Shown here one piece after another: positions 30,807 to 41,234 of a stretch of 64,000 bases of DNA. Below the pieces are notes generated by a model, which was not told where the DNA came from, did not search any database, and saw only the letters and a list, made by a program, of their open reading frames with translations. The number at the start of each line of letters is the position of its first letter. Positions within the stretch are counted from its first letter, which is position 1. The stretch comes from Xanthomonas hyacinthi (GTDB lineage: Bacteria; Pseudomonadota; Gammaproteobacteria; Xanthomonadales; Xanthomonadaceae). Position numbers and translations under genes: made by a program. The DNA lies in the NCBI RefSeq assembly GCF_009769165.1, contig NZ_CP043476.1, positions 4,037,001 through 4,101,000 of the forward strand, in the 5' to 3' direction.

Positions 30807-31772
30807 ATGTCCGACAACTTCCCCCGCCTGCTCACCGTCGCCATCACCTCGCGCGCCCTGTTCGATCTGGAAGAGGGCCATGCGCTGTTCGAACAGCAGG
30901 GGGTGGAGGCGTACAGCGCCTACCAGCGCGAGCGCGAGGACGACGTGCTGGCGCCGGGCGTGGCGTTCCCGGTGGTACGCAAGCTGCTGGCACTGAACCA
31001 GGGCACGCCGCCGGAGACGCCGCCGGTGGAGGTGATCCTGCTGTCGCGCAATTCCGCCGATACCGGGCTGCGCATCTTCAATTCGATCCAGCACTACGGG
31101 CTGGGCATCGTCCGCGCCACCTTCACCTCCGGCGAGGCCACCTGGCCCTACGTCAAGCCGTTCGGCACCGACCTGTTCCTGTCGGCCAATCCCGAATCGG
31201 TGCGGCGCGCGCTGAGCCATGGCATCGCCGCGGCGACGATCCTGCCCAAGGCGCCGGGCGAACATGCGCAGGAGGCGGCCGCGGCGGCGGGGGCGATCGA
31301 TTCGGAGCGCCTGTCCACGCAGCTGCGCATCGCCTTCGACGGCGATGCGGTGATCTTCAGCGACGAGGGCGAGCGTTTCTCGCGCGAGCAGGGGGTGGAG
31401 GCGTTCGGCCGCCACGAGCGCGAGAACGCGCGCGAGCCGCTGACCGGCGGGCCGTTCCGCAATTTCCTGTCCGCGCTGCATGCGCTGCAGGCCGCGTTCC
31501 CGGCCGGCGAGGCCTCGCCGATCCGCACCGCGCTGGTCACCGCGCGCTCGGCGCCGGCGCACGAGCGGGTGATCCGCACGCTGCGCGAGTGGGGCGTGCG
31601 CCTGGACGAGGCGCTGTTCCTCGGCGGCCGCCACAAGGGGCCGTTCCTGCAGGCGTTCGGCGCCGACATCTTCTTCGACGACTCGCAGCACAACATCGAC
31701 AGCGCCGCGCGCGAGCGCGTGGCCGCCGGGCACGTGCCGCACGGCGTGGCCAACGTCATCGCCAAGCCGTGA
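30807..31772 (+). CDS. Cytosolic 5'-nucleotidase (cN-I-like, PF06189 family)
   Basis: The 321-residue protein should remove phosphate from nucleoside monophosphates in the cytoplasm. Conserved parts include LTVAITSRALFDLEEGHALF near the start, ILLSRNSADTGLRIFNSIQH, LRIAFDGDAVIFSDEGERF (the DGDAVIFSD nucleophile-like Asp motif) and DEALFLGGRHKGPFLQAFGA followed by DIFFDDSQ (acidic metal site). This spacing matches the bacterial 5'-nucleotidase family related to mammalian cN-I. The start lies directly against a repeat arm and has no visible ribosome site. The stop overlaps the following GTG start. Confidence 0.88.
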   Translation: MSDNFPRLLTVAITSRALFDLEEGHALFEQQGVEAYSAYQREREDDVLAPGVAFPVVRKLLALNQGTPPETPPVEVILLSRNSADTGLRIFNSIQHYGLGIVRATFTSGEATWPYVKPFGTDLFLSANPESVRRALSHGIAAATILPKAPGEHAQEAAAAAGAIDSERLSTQLRIAFDGDAVIFSDEGERFSREQGVEAFGRHERENAREPLTGGPFRNFLSALHALQAAFPAGEASPIRTALVTARSAPAHERVIRTLREWGVRLDEALFLGGRHKGPFLQAFGADIFFDDSQHNIDSAARERVAAGHVPHGVANVIAKP

Positions 31773-32590
31773 GCGCGGCCTCCGGCGGCAACGGCGGCGG
31801 AGCCAACCGCTGGGCCACGCTGCGCCAGCTGCTGCGGCCTGACAGTTCCGCGACCAGCGGCATACGCCCGGGGCGGCCCTACCTGGAGCGCGGCTGGCGC
31901 TATACCAGCCTGCAATTCAAGGGCGAAGTGACCCAGAGCCGGATGCTGACCTGGTGGCCGCACCTGCTGGAGGTGGGCTATACCCGCAGCATGCTCGGCG
32001 CGCTGTTGCTGCGGCCTGATCCGCGCTGCATCGGCATCGTCGGCCTGGGCGGCGGCTCGCAGGCCAAGTTCTGCTACCGGCACCTGCCGCAGGCGCGGAT
32101 CGAGGCGATCGAGGCCGACGCCGACGTGCTGGCGCTGCGCGAGGCCTTCCATATCCCGGCCGACGATGCGCGCTTTCAGGCGCTGCACGGCGACGGCGCG
32201 CTCCTGTTGCCGCAACGCCGCGGCCGCTACGACCTGTTGCTGCTCGATGCCTACGATGCCGAGGGCATCCCTGCGGCGATGCGCACGCGCGGTTTCTACG
32301 AGGCCTGCCATGCGGCGCTGGCCGCCGGCGGCGTGCTGGCGGTGAACCTGTACGCCACCGACACCCGCCAGCACGTGGCGCACCTGCGCAAGATCTTCGG
32401 CGGCTGCGTGCTGCGCCTGGACGAGCCGGAGGGGGACAACCATGTGGTGTTCGCCTGGACCGGCGATGTGCAGGCGCTGGATGCGCGCGCCGCGCTGGCG
32501 CGCCTGCCGTGGTCGGCGCGCTGGCAGTTGCGGCCGACGTTCCGGCGCCTGCAAAAGGCGTTTGCCGCTATGGCGCGTTCGCCCCTGTAG
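31769..32590 (+). CDS. Spermidine/spermine synthase-like methyltransferase-fold protein
   Basis: The 273-residue product begins at a GTG overlapping the nucleotidase stop codon by three bases, so the two are cotranscribed. The central region is a Rossmann-like fold: GIVGLGGGSQAKFCYRHLPQ, then ARIEAIEADADVLALREAF, FQALHGDGALLLP and YDLLLLDAYDAEGIPAAM. This is the SpeE/PIMT-type layout, with DAYD replacing the catalytic DSTDP-like motif of true spermidine synthases. The real reaction is therefore uncertain. The first 35 residues are poorly conserved-looking and Gly/Ser rich. Confidence 0.75.
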   Translation: MSAASGGNGGGANRWATLRQLLRPDSSATSGIRPGRPYLERGWRYTSLQFKGEVTQSRMLTWWPHLLEVGYTRSMLGALLLRPDPRCIGIVGLGGGSQAKFCYRHLPQARIEAIEADADVLALREAFHIPADDARFQALHGDGALLLPQRRGRYDLLLLDAYDAEGIPAAMRTRGFYEACHAALAAGGVLAVNLYATDTRQHVAHLRKIFGGCVLRLDEPEGDNHVVFAWTGDVQALDARAALARLPWSARWQLRPTFRRLQKAFAAMARSPL

Positions 32591-32725
32591 GGCGCGTACG
32601 GCCACGAACGGCGTCGGCATCGGCATCGGCATCGGCCGTTGCGAATCAAGCCTGGCATGCCGCATATGGTGCGGCGGTCGGGATGGTGATGAATTGTGCC
32701 GTCGCCGATGGCGCGAGCTGTGGGG

Positions 32726-33797
32726 TCACGGTGTGAGCGTGTGCCGCTCGTACCAGCCGCGCGAGCGGTTGACCACACGCACCACCAATAGCATTACCGG
32801 CACTTCGATCAGCACCCCGACCACGGTGGCCAGTGCCGCGCCGGAGTGGAAGCCGAACAGGCTGATGGCAGCGGCGACCGCCAGTTCGAAGAAGTTGCTG
32901 GCGCCGATCAGTGCCGACGGGCCTGCGATGCTGTGTTTCTCGCCGGCCTGGCGATTGAGCCAGTACGCCAGGCCGGAATTGAAGAACACCTGGATCAGAA
33001 TCGGCACGGCCAACATGGCGATGACCAGCGGCTGCGTGACGATGGCTTCCCCCTGAAAGGCGAACAGGAGCACCAGCGTCAGCAGCAACGCCGCGATCGA
33101 CAGCGGACCGATGCGCTGCAGCGTCCGCTCGAAGGCGGCCTGGCTCCGGCGCAGCAGCGCCCTGCGCCAGAGTTGCGCGAGGATCACCGGAATGACGATG
33201 TACAGCGCCACCGACACCAGCAGCGTGGCCCATGGCACCGTAATCGACGACAGGCCCAGCAGCGGGCCGACGATGGGAGCGAAGGCGAACACCATGAATC
33301 GTGTCGTTGAGGGCGACTTGCGACAGCGTGAATACCGGGTCGCCGCCGGTCAGCCGGCTCCATACGAAGACCATCGCCGTGCACGGTGCGGCGGCCAGCA
33401 AGATCAGGCCGGCGATATAGCTGTCCAGCTGTTCGGCCGGCAACCATTGCGAGAACGCATGGCGGATGAAGATCCACGCCAGCAGCGCCATCGAGAACGG
33501 CTTGACCGCCCAGTTCACGAACAATGTCACGCCGATGCCGCGCCAGTGCTGCCCGACCTGGCCGAGTGCGGCGAAGTCCACTTTCAGCAGCATCGGCACG
33601 ATCATGATCCAGATCAGCACGCCGACCGGCAGGTTGACCTGGGCGATTTCCATCCGGCCGATGGCCTGAAACACGCGCCGCGCGAACTGGCCCAGCGCGA
33701 TGCCGACGACGATGCACAGCGCCACCCACACGCTCAGGTAACGCTCGAAGCCGCTGATGGCGGATGGCGCTTGGGAGACGTCGGTTGCGGTGGTCAT
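32726..33797 (-). pseudogene. acr3: ACR3-type arsenite efflux permease, broken by a one-base insertion
   Basis: The first frame runs from MTTATDVSQAPSAISGFERY through SVWVALCIVVGIALGQFARR and ends its sensible part at FTLSQVALNDTI. The second frame, starting at 33295, resumes at MVFAFAPIVGPLLGLSSITV and continues to the stop. Removing one base at 33296-33299 (ACGATTCATGG) joins them into a normal protein of about 356 residues with ten membrane spans. The intact protein would expel arsenite. It follows arsC by 10 bases, as in arsR-arsC-acr3 operons. A sequencing error is possible, but the neighbouring arsC and arsR are also damaged. Confidence 0.88.
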
Positions 33798-33807
33798 GGC
33801 GCCTGCC

Positions 33808-34209
33808 TCACTGCCGGCCGATATCGCGCAGTTCGCGCTGCAAGGACATGCTGTCCAGGCGCTGCAGAGGCAGCGACAGGAACAGTTCGATGCGCCTGCG
33901 CAGCGTGATTGCCGCGTCGAGGAAGACCTTGCGCTGCTGTTCTTCGGAGTCCACGACCGCGGCCGGACCTCGGCGCAGCGGGCGCGACAAATTCGTCCCA
34001 GCGCTTGCTGCGGTAACCCGTCGTCGGCAGGCGCAGCCGTTGCAGCGTCGCCAACGCCAGCGGATGAACTTCCCCTTTGGGTGGCTGCCGGCCGAATAGG
34101 CATGAAAACGGCTCTTGCCCAGCCCGTTGAGCAAGCCTTCGGCATGGATGGAACGGGCCGAATTGCCCGTGCAGATGAACAGCGCGTTGCAGGTGGTGTC
34201 GGTGGTCAT
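33808..34209 (-). pseudogene. arsC: Arsenate reductase with frameshift and internal deletion
   Basis: An uninterrupted frame of 133 codons hides a broken gene. The start [20 protein letters not shown], with the phosphatase-like CTGNSARS loop, is normal up to SAGSHPKG. From there the true sequence ([20 protein letters not shown], then [11 protein letters not shown]) is in another frame, consistent with a lost base near 34078. The region that should follow (about 30 residues, including the second redox Cys in a VCDNA-type motif) is deleted. The original frame then returns at [20 protein letters not shown] and ends in [11 protein letters not shown]. The protein should be inactive. Confidence 0.85.
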
Positions 34210-34213
34210 GACG

Positions 34214-34376
34214 TCAGCAGTCGCGGCGAGTGGAAGGAGCAGCCTCGCTGACCTCGCAGATGCCGCCTTGGCAGCAGTGCTCGGTCAGGTAGCCGATCAG
34301 GCCGTTCATATGGCCGTACTCGGCGCGATAGATCAGGTTGCGGCCCTGCTGCTCGATATGCTTGCCGATTGCAAGG
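34214..34376 (-). pseudogene. arsR: 3' remnant of an arsR repressor gene
   Basis: The minus strand encodes GRNLIYRAEYGHMNGLIGYL, then [17 protein letters not shown] and the stop. This matches the end of ArsR repressors of ACR3-type operons, including the CC pair. The helix-turn-helix part is absent; beyond about 34376 the sequence no longer reads as ArsR. It lies directly upstream of arsC in the usual arsR-arsC-acr3 order. Confidence 0.75.
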
Positions 34377-34429
34377 AAGTCGCGTCCGGCATATGGTTGC
34401 GGGTACCAACCAATTCAGTGCATGGTCTG

Positions 34430-34918
34430 ATGCCTGCCAGCCGCGATGCCAAGCTCGACGACGATGCCCGCGCGCTAAGTGAAGCGCTGGCCGATCTGGT
34501 GAGGCTTTATCAGTTTCGGGACCGCGATCAGCTGTCCTGTTTCGGGATATCGGTGACCCAGTGCCATGCCCTGGAGACCTTGGTAGAGCAGGGGCCGTTG
34601 CGGGCGGGGGACATTGCCAGGCGGCTTTTCTTGAACAAGAGCACGATGAGTCGCGTCGTTGACGCGCTGGAGCGCAAAGGCCATGTCAGGCGCCAGGCCG
34701 ACGCGACGGACCAACGCGCGTGGCTGCTCGAAGTCACCGAGTCCGGCCATGCCTTGCATGCCCGAATCAAGGCGGATCTGCTCAGGCAGCACAAGGCCAT
34801 CGTGGCCGACTTCGACGCGCAGACCCGGACCAGCGCCACCACGGTGATCCGCCGCTTCGCCAACGCCGCCGCGCAGCGGTTTCATTCGGCGACACCCCCA
34901 GCTGCCGCTTCTGAGTAA
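34430..34918 (+). CDS. MarR-family transcriptional regulator
   Basis: I chose ATG at 34430, giving 162 residues; the longer open frame runs antisense through the arsR/arsC remnants and is not credible there. The winged helix is clear: LSCFGISVTQCHALETLVEQ, then GPLRAGDIARRLFLNKSTMSRVVDALERKGHVRR and the wing ADATDQRAWLLEVTESG. MarR proteins are dimeric repressors that respond to small phenolics or oxidants. It lies 78 bases upstream of the ArsN1-like acetyltransferase on the same strand and probably controls it. Neighbouring ars genes are decayed, but this gene shows no damage. Confidence 0.88.
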   Translation: MPASRDAKLDDDARALSEALADLVRLYQFRDRDQLSCFGISVTQCHALETLVEQGPLRAGDIARRLFLNKSTMSRVVDALERKGHVRRQADATDQRAWLLEVTESGHALHARIKADLLRQHKAIVADFDAQTRTSATTVIRRFANAAAQRFHSATPPAAASE

Positions 34919-34996
34919 AGCCGGCGTGTTCCCGCACGTGGCGATAGTTGTTTGAGTACATGGTTGCCACCAACAACGAAATAGGAGGGCCACTGC

Positions 34997-35551
34997 ATGC
35001 CGATTCGAACCGCCACCCAGGACGACGCCGCAGCCATCGCCGCGATCTACAACCAAGGTATCGCCGAGCGCCGTTCGACGTTCGAGACCCAGCCGCGCCG
35101 TACCGAGGAGATCCGCGAGAAGCTGGGAGTGCAGGGCCTCATGCCTTATCTGGTCGCGACCGATGCCGACGGTGCTGTTCTGGGCTGGGCCAACATCAGC
35201 AGCTATCGCCCGCGCGCCTGTTACGCCGGGATCGGAGAGTTCTCGATTTACCTCGAACGCGCATCGCGAGGCCGTGGCATCGGCCTGGATTTACTTGAAG
35301 CGCTGATTGCGCAAGCCCGTCGCCTGGGCTACTGGAAGCTCTTGTCGCGCATCTTCCCGATCAACGCGGCAAGCCGTGCGTTATGCGCGCGATGCGGCTT
35401 TCGTGAGGTGGGGATCTACGAAAAGCACGCGCAGCTGGAAGGTGAGTGGCTGGACGTGGTGATTGTCGAGCGACTGATCGCGGAAAACCTGACACCCGAG
35501 CGCGTGCTCGAAATCACCGAGAAGGCTTCCTATCGCACTGGCGCGTGCTAG
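34997..35551 (+). CDS. ArsN1/phosphinothricin-type GNAT N-acetyltransferase
   Basis: The 184-residue protein is a GNAT acetyltransferase of the PAT/ArsN1 group, which N-acetylates glutamate analogues such as phosphinothricin or arsinothricin and so detoxifies them. It begins MPIRTATQDDAAAIAAIYNQ, has the acceptor-side motif GWANISSYRPRACYAGIGEF, the acetyl-CoA loop RASRGRGIGLDLLEALI, and the C-terminal NAASRALCARCGFREVGIYE and KHAQLEGEWLDVVIVERL. A strong AGGAGGG ribosome site precedes the ATG. Location beside an arsenic cluster favours arsinothricin as substrate, but that is context, not proof. Confidence 0.85.
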   Translation: MPIRTATQDDAAAIAAIYNQGIAERRSTFETQPRRTEEIREKLGVQGLMPYLVATDADGAVLGWANISSYRPRACYAGIGEFSIYLERASRGRGIGLDLLEALIAQARRLGYWKLLSRIFPINAASRALCARCGFREVGIYEKHAQLEGEWLDVVIVERLIAENLTPERVLEITEKASYRTGAC

Positions 35552-35677
35552 TCGAAGCACTCGACTGGATCGGCATATCGCGAATCGGGCGGGGCGTCGA
35601 TCTCGGCTGAATCCCACAGTGGGATTTCCTGGGGCGCGGATGTCGCAGTCCATGGCTCGAGCGTTACCCGGAGATTC

Positions 35678-36214
35678 CTACAACGGCAGCAGGATGTTGC
35701 TGAGCTTCCAGCGCAGCCCGTCGCGGGTGAACACGCAGGGCACCGCGGTGCCGTCGGCGGTGTGGAGGGTGGCGACGAAACGCGAGGTCGATTCGAAGCG
35801 GTGTTCGGCCTGCCGCAGCGGTTGCGGCGGGCGCGGCGCGGCATAGCTGTCGCCGCCCACGGTGTCGCCGCTGGCGCGCTTCCACAGCGCATCGCCCTGC
35901 AGCAGCGCGCCGATCCCGGCCGGGGTGACCATTGCATCCACGCCGATGCCGCTGACGCTACCGGCCAGCGACAGCAGCGCGCCGCCGAACAGGCCGGCCT
36001 GCAGCTCCGGCCCGGCGCGGCGCAGCAGCGCATCGTCGACCTGCGCCTTCAGGTTGACCCGCAGGGTGGGGAAGTCGACGTAGCGCTCCAGCGCCGCCGC
36101 GTCGCGCTGTTCCAGCGCCTGGCTGATCCCGCGGATCGCCAGGTAGGGTCCGGCGGCGACATAGCCGCCCAGCGCGAGCAGGGCGAGGAACAGCAATGCC
36201 AGCCATTTTTTCAT
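35678..36214 (-). CDS. DUF2939 family membrane-anchored protein
   Basis: The 178-residue product starts with MKKWLALLFLALLALGGYVA, a signal anchor or signal peptide. It is followed by the DUF2939 pattern: GPYLAIRGISQALEQRDAAA, LERYVDFPTLRVNLKAQVDD, then a long variable middle and FTRDGLRWKLSNILLPL at the end. The family is widespread in Xanthomonadaceae and has no known function. It should face the periplasm. It lies 46 bases downstream of the DUF2461 gene on the same strand. Confidence 0.85.
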   Translation of the reverse strand: MKKWLALLFLALLALGGYVAAGPYLAIRGISQALEQRDAAALERYVDFPTLRVNLKAQVDDALLRRAGPELQAGLFGGALLSLAGSVSGIGVDAMVTPAGIGALLQGDALWKRASGDTVGGDSYAAPRPPQPLRQAEHRFESTSRFVATLHTADGTAVPCVFTRDGLRWKLSNILLPL

Positions 36215-36260
36215 CGTGTGCCTCTGCCTCGTGGTTCGGCCAATGGACAGCGTTGCATCT

Positions 36261-36947
36261 CTAGAATTCCAGATCCAACGCCGCGCACAAATAATCCACG
36301 AACGGGGCCAGCGTCTGCAGGTCGGCGGCGATCAGCGAGCGCAGCTTCGGCCCGGTCATGGTGGCGTCGTCGAGCTGGCGCCAGAACACCCAGTTCTTGT
36401 GCTTGAGGTCGTCGATGAATTCGAATTCGGCCGGGAAGCCGCGCGGCGGCCGCACCAGCACTTCGCTGGCCTCGAAATCGAAGCGGCGGCGCAGCTTGGG
36501 CGCGTGCGCGGCGGCTTTCCAGCTGCCGGGGTTGTCGAAGATGAACTGGCGCACCTTGCGCTGCGTGTCCGCTTCCGGATGCCACAGGCCGGCGCCGACG
36601 AAGCTCTCGCCCGGCTGCAGGTGGAGGTAGAACGAAGGCGCCGGCACCTGCTTGCGCCGCTCGTGGAACAGGCGCGCGCCCTGCCAGGTCTTGTACGGCG
36701 ATTTGTCGTGGGAGAAGCGCGCGTCGCGATGGATGCGGAACAGCGAGCCGCCGACCCCGCGCGGGTCGGCGCGGAAATGCTCGCTGACCTGGGCCAGGTC
36801 CGGCTGCAGGTCGGTGATCAGGCGCAGGAACGGCTGGCGCACGTGTTCTTCGTACTTGTGCCGGTTGTCGTTGAACCAGGCCTTGTCGTTGTGCCGCGCC
36901 AGGGCACGCAGGAACTTGAAGCTGGCGTCGCTGAAATAGCTGGTCAT
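36261..36947 (-). CDS. DUF2461 (TIGR02453) family protein
   Basis: The 228-residue cytosolic protein shows the family motifs FKFLRALARHNDKAWFNDNR, KSPYKTWQGARLFHERRKQV, SFYLHLQPGESFVGAGLWHP, and the C-terminal EVLVRPPRGFPAEFEFIDDL then KHKNWVFWRQLDD. The function of DUF2461 is not known. The start overlaps the stop of sbcB by four bases, so the two are translationally coupled. That hints at, but does not show, a nucleic-acid link. Confidence 0.88.
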   Translation of the reverse strand: MTSYFSDASFKFLRALARHNDKAWFNDNRHKYEEHVRQPFLRLITDLQPDLAQVSEHFRADPRGVGGSLFRIHRDARFSHDKSPYKTWQGARLFHERRKQVPAPSFYLHLQPGESFVGAGLWHPEADTQRKVRQFIFDNPGSWKAAAHAPKLRRRFDFEASEVLVRPPRGFPAEFEFIDDLKHKNWVFWRQLDDATMTGPKLRSLIAADLQTLAPFVDYLCAALDLEF

Positions 36948-38398
36948 AGGGTGCGTTGCAGGTCCTGGCCCCAGGCGGCCAATTGGTCGAGCAGGGCCTG
37001 CTTGGTAGCATCGTCGGGGTGAGCCAGACGTAAATCGGTGAGCTGCGCGTAGTAGCCGTCGAAGCCCAGTTCCGCCAGGCCGCTGTCGCCATGCAGGCGC
37101 CGGCGCCGGTAGTCATCCCAGCGGCCCTGCTCGGCGATCGACAGCGTTTGCGGCCAGTTGCGCGCGCGGTAGCGGAACAGCAGCTCGGGCAGGCGCGGGT
37201 CGCGGAAGCCCGGATCGCGGAAGCCATGCGCCAGCGGCGCCAGCTGCGCCGGCGGAGTCGCGCGCACCTGCGCCATCGCGCGCTTGTCGGTGTCGGCCAG
37301 GAAACCGTCGTACAGCGAGGCATCGACATCGGCGGGGGCCGACGCGCGTTCGCTGCCGAACACGCGGCGCACCTTCTCGGCCAGCTCCGGCCCGGCTTCG
37401 CGCAGGCGCGCGGCCTTGGCCAGGATCTGCGCCGGGTCGATCTGCAGGCGGGCGAAGTCGGGCTCGCGCAGGTGCGCCCAGGCGACCAGCGCCGGCGCCT
37501 TGTTCAGGTGCACTTCCTTCAGCGGGATGCGCTGCTCGCCCTCGGGCAGGTCGGCCTGCGGGGTGTACAGGCGGTCGGCGATCTGCTCCGGCGTGTAGCG
37601 CAGCAGCGGTTCGATGTCGCCTTCCAGGTCGAACACCAGCACCCGGCTGTCGATGCGCGGATGCCGCGCCAGCGGCAGCACCGGCGCCGCGCACAGGCGT
37701 GCGGCCGGATAGCGCATCGACACGTGCAGCACCGGCTGCATCGCCAGCACGTCGAGCAGGCCGCCGCAGAAGCGCTTGTCGCGCAGTTTCAGCGCGTAGT
37801 CCCACAGCCGCGGTTGCCGCTCGCGGAACAGCCGCGCCATGCCGATGGTGGCGTAGACGTCGGACAGCGCCTCGTGCGCGTCGCCGTCGCGCACGCCGTT
37901 GGCCAGCGCCAGCTGCTCCAGCTTGAACGAGGTGGCGCCGTCGTCGCGCTGCGGCCAGACGATGCCGTCCGGGCGCAGCGCGTGCATCAGCCGCAGCATG
38001 TCCAGCAGGTCCCAGCGCGAATTGCCGCCGCGCCACTCGCGCTCGTACGGATCGTGGAAATTGCGGAACAGGCCGTGGCGCACGAATTCGTCGTCGAAGC
38101 GCAGCGAGTTGTAGCCCAGCGTGCAGGTCTGCGGCCGCGCCATCTGCTCGGCGATGCGCGCGAACGCATCGGCCTCGTTGACCCCGTCGCGCAGCGCCTG
38201 CTGCGGCGTGATGCCGGTGATCAGCGTGGCGATCGGCGAGGGCAGCAGGTCGTCGGCCGGCTGCACGAAGAAACTGACCGGCTCCTCGACCACGTTCAGC
38301 GCCGCATCGGTACGCACCGCCGCGAACTGGGCGATGCGCGTGCGCCGCGGATCGGCGCCGAAGGTTTCCAGGTCGTAGAAGAGAAAGCTGTCGGGCAT
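36944..38398 (-). CDS. sbcB: Exodeoxyribonuclease I
   Basis: The 484-residue enzyme digests single-stranded DNA 3' to 5' in recombination and mismatch repair. The DEDDh acidic residues are visible: FYDLETFGADPRRTRIAQF (Exo I), LGYNSLRFDDEFVRHGLF (Exo II) and DAHEALSDVYATI (Exo III with the catalytic His). The following SH3-like and C-terminal helical domains include AAPVLPLARHPRID and PEQIADRLYTP, as in E. coli ExoI, and the total length is normal. It is transcribed together with the DUF2461 gene. Confidence 0.95.
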   Translation of the reverse strand: MPDSFLFYDLETFGADPRRTRIAQFAAVRTDAALNVVEEPVSFFVQPADDLLPSPIATLITGITPQQALRDGVNEADAFARIAEQMARPQTCTLGYNSLRFDDEFVRHGLFRNFHDPYEREWRGGNSRWDLLDMLRLMHALRPDGIVWPQRDDGATSFKLEQLALANGVRDGDAHEALSDVYATIGMARLFRERQPRLWDYALKLRDKRFCGGLLDVLAMQPVLHVSMRYPAARLCAAPVLPLARHPRIDSRVLVFDLEGDIEPLLRYTPEQIADRLYTPQADLPEGEQRIPLKEVHLNKAPALVAWAHLREPDFARLQIDPAQILAKAARLREAGPELAEKVRRVFGSERASAPADVDASLYDGFLADTDKRAMAQVRATPPAQLAPLAHGFRDPGFRDPRLPELLFRYRARNWPQTLSIAEQGRWDDYRRRRLHGDSGLAELGFDGYYAQLTDLRLAHPDDATKQALLDQLAAWGQDLQRTL

Positions 38399-38518
38399 GT
38401 GGGGTCGGCGGCTATGTGGGGAAGGCTTCGGCCGCGAATGCGCCGCCGGCTGCGGCCAGTGCCGCGTCGCGCCTTTCCCATCCGTGGCGGGGCGACGTAG
38501 AGGGTAAGGCAGATCGGC

Positions 38519-39898
38519 TCAATGCGCGCCCTCCAGCGGTGCCAGGCGTTCGTGCACGGTTCGCTGCAGCCACGCCCAGTCGATCCGCGACAGGTCGCTG
38601 TGGCCCTGCGTGGCCTGCAGCAGGATCTCGCGCTGGATCTCGCTGCGCCGCAGCGCCAGCGCGTACGGCGTGCGCAGGAAGGTGACCATGGTGTAGTGCG
38701 GCACGAAGCGGGTCGGATGGCGCGCCTGCAGCGCCTGCTCCAGTTCGCGCTGCAGCAGGAAGCCGGCATCGCCGACGCGGTCGCGCATCTCGATGTAGTT
38801 CTCCAGCGCCATCTGCTGGATCGCGCTGGCGTTGGGCTTGCGCTCGGCCTCGAACGCGGCATAGGCGCGGCCCAGGTCCGGTTCGCGCTGCAGGTGCGCG
38901 GCCAGCGCCACGCAATCCTCGAACGCGCAGTTCATGCCCTGGCCGTGGAACGGCACCATCGCATGCGCGGCGTCGCCGAGCAGCACCGCGCGCCCGTCCA
39001 GGTGCCAGCGCTGCAGCCGCAGCGTGCCGAGCAGGCCCGGCGGGTGCTGCTCCCAGTGTTCGGCCAGTTGCGGCATCAGCGGCAGCGCATCGGCGAAGTC
39101 GCGTGCGAACAGCGCCAGCGCTTCGGCACCGGTGCGGGTGGTGGCGAAGCTGGGGTCGCCCTTGTTGGGCAGGAACAGGGTGACGGTGAAGGTGCCCTCG
39201 TCGTTGGGCAGGGCGATGCACATATAGTGCCCGCGCGGCCAGATGTGCAGCGCGTTGGCCTCGATGCGGAAGCTGCCGTCGGCGTTGGGCGGGATCTCCA
39301 GTTCCTTGTACGAATGGTCCAGGAACTCGGTGTGCTCGGCCATCGGCGCCTTGCGCTGCATCGCCGCGCGCAGCGCCGAGCCGGCGCCGTCGGCGCCGAT
39401 CATGCTGTGGAAGCGGATGTCGTGCGGCTGGTCGTCGCGGTCGTCGATGAAGCGCGCGTAGCCGGCGTCGAAGTCCACCGTGTGCAGGCGCCGGTAGAAA
39501 TGGATGCGCGCGCCGGCTTGCTCGGCCAGCTGCAGCAAGGTGATGTTGAGGTTGTTGCGGTGCACCGACCAGATCACCTCGCTGTCGTCGCGGCCGTAGC
39601 GCTGCAACTGCTGGCGGCCGTCGGCGAAATGCACCATGCGCCCGCGCATCATCACCGCCTTGGCCATCACCGCGGCATCGGCGCCGGCCTGGCGCAGCGC
39701 GTGCAGGCCGCGCTCGGCCAGCGCCAGATTGATCGAGCGGCCGCGCTCGTAGTCCTGGATGCGCGGATCGCCGCGGCGCTCATAGACGGCGACGCGCCAG
39801 CCCTGGCGCGAGAGCAGGATGGCGAGCAGGGAGCCGGCCAGGCCGGCGCCGATCAGGGTAATGCTGCGGGGGGAGGCGCTCAAGGAGAAGTCCGGCAT
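38519..39898 (-). CDS. kmo: Kynurenine 3-monooxygenase
   Basis: The 459-residue FAD enzyme hydroxylates kynurenine to 3-hydroxykynurenine using NADPH and oxygen. The FAD motif LIGAGLAGSLLAILLSRQGW lies near the start, followed by ERGRSINLALAERGLHAL and the second FAD motif LLGDAAHAMVPFHGQGMNCA then FEDC. The C-terminus is shorter than in eukaryotic KMO, which has a membrane anchor, so the enzyme is probably soluble. It lies 34 bases after kynU. With kynU and the dioxygenase at 43390 it forms most of the tryptophan-to-quinolinate route to NAD. Confidence 0.95.
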   Translation of the reverse strand: MPDFSLSASPRSITLIGAGLAGSLLAILLSRQGWRVAVYERRGDPRIQDYERGRSINLALAERGLHALRQAGADAAVMAKAVMMRGRMVHFADGRQQLQRYGRDDSEVIWSVHRNNLNITLLQLAEQAGARIHFYRRLHTVDFDAGYARFIDDRDDQPHDIRFHSMIGADGAGSALRAAMQRKAPMAEHTEFLDHSYKELEIPPNADGSFRIEANALHIWPRGHYMCIALPNDEGTFTVTLFLPNKGDPSFATTRTGAEALALFARDFADALPLMPQLAEHWEQHPPGLLGTLRLQRWHLDGRAVLLGDAAHAMVPFHGQGMNCAFEDCVALAAHLQREPDLGRAYAAFEAERKPNASAIQQMALENYIEMRDRVGDAGFLLQRELEQALQARHPTRFVPHYTMVTFLRTPYALALRRSEIQREILLQATQGHSDLSRIDWAWLQRTVHERLAPLEGAH

Positions 39899-39932
39899 GA
39901 CGCGCGGCGGCGGCCGCGCAGGAGGGGGTGGC

Positions 39933-41204
<1,272 letters not shown>

Positions 41205-41234
41205 CGGCAGCGGGCAGCAGGACGTGGGCACAGT

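Noticed and set aside
34115..34429. An N-terminal extension of the MarR gene
   Set aside because: The region is antisense to the arsR and arsC remnants and has no MarR features; ATG 34430 gives a normal family length.
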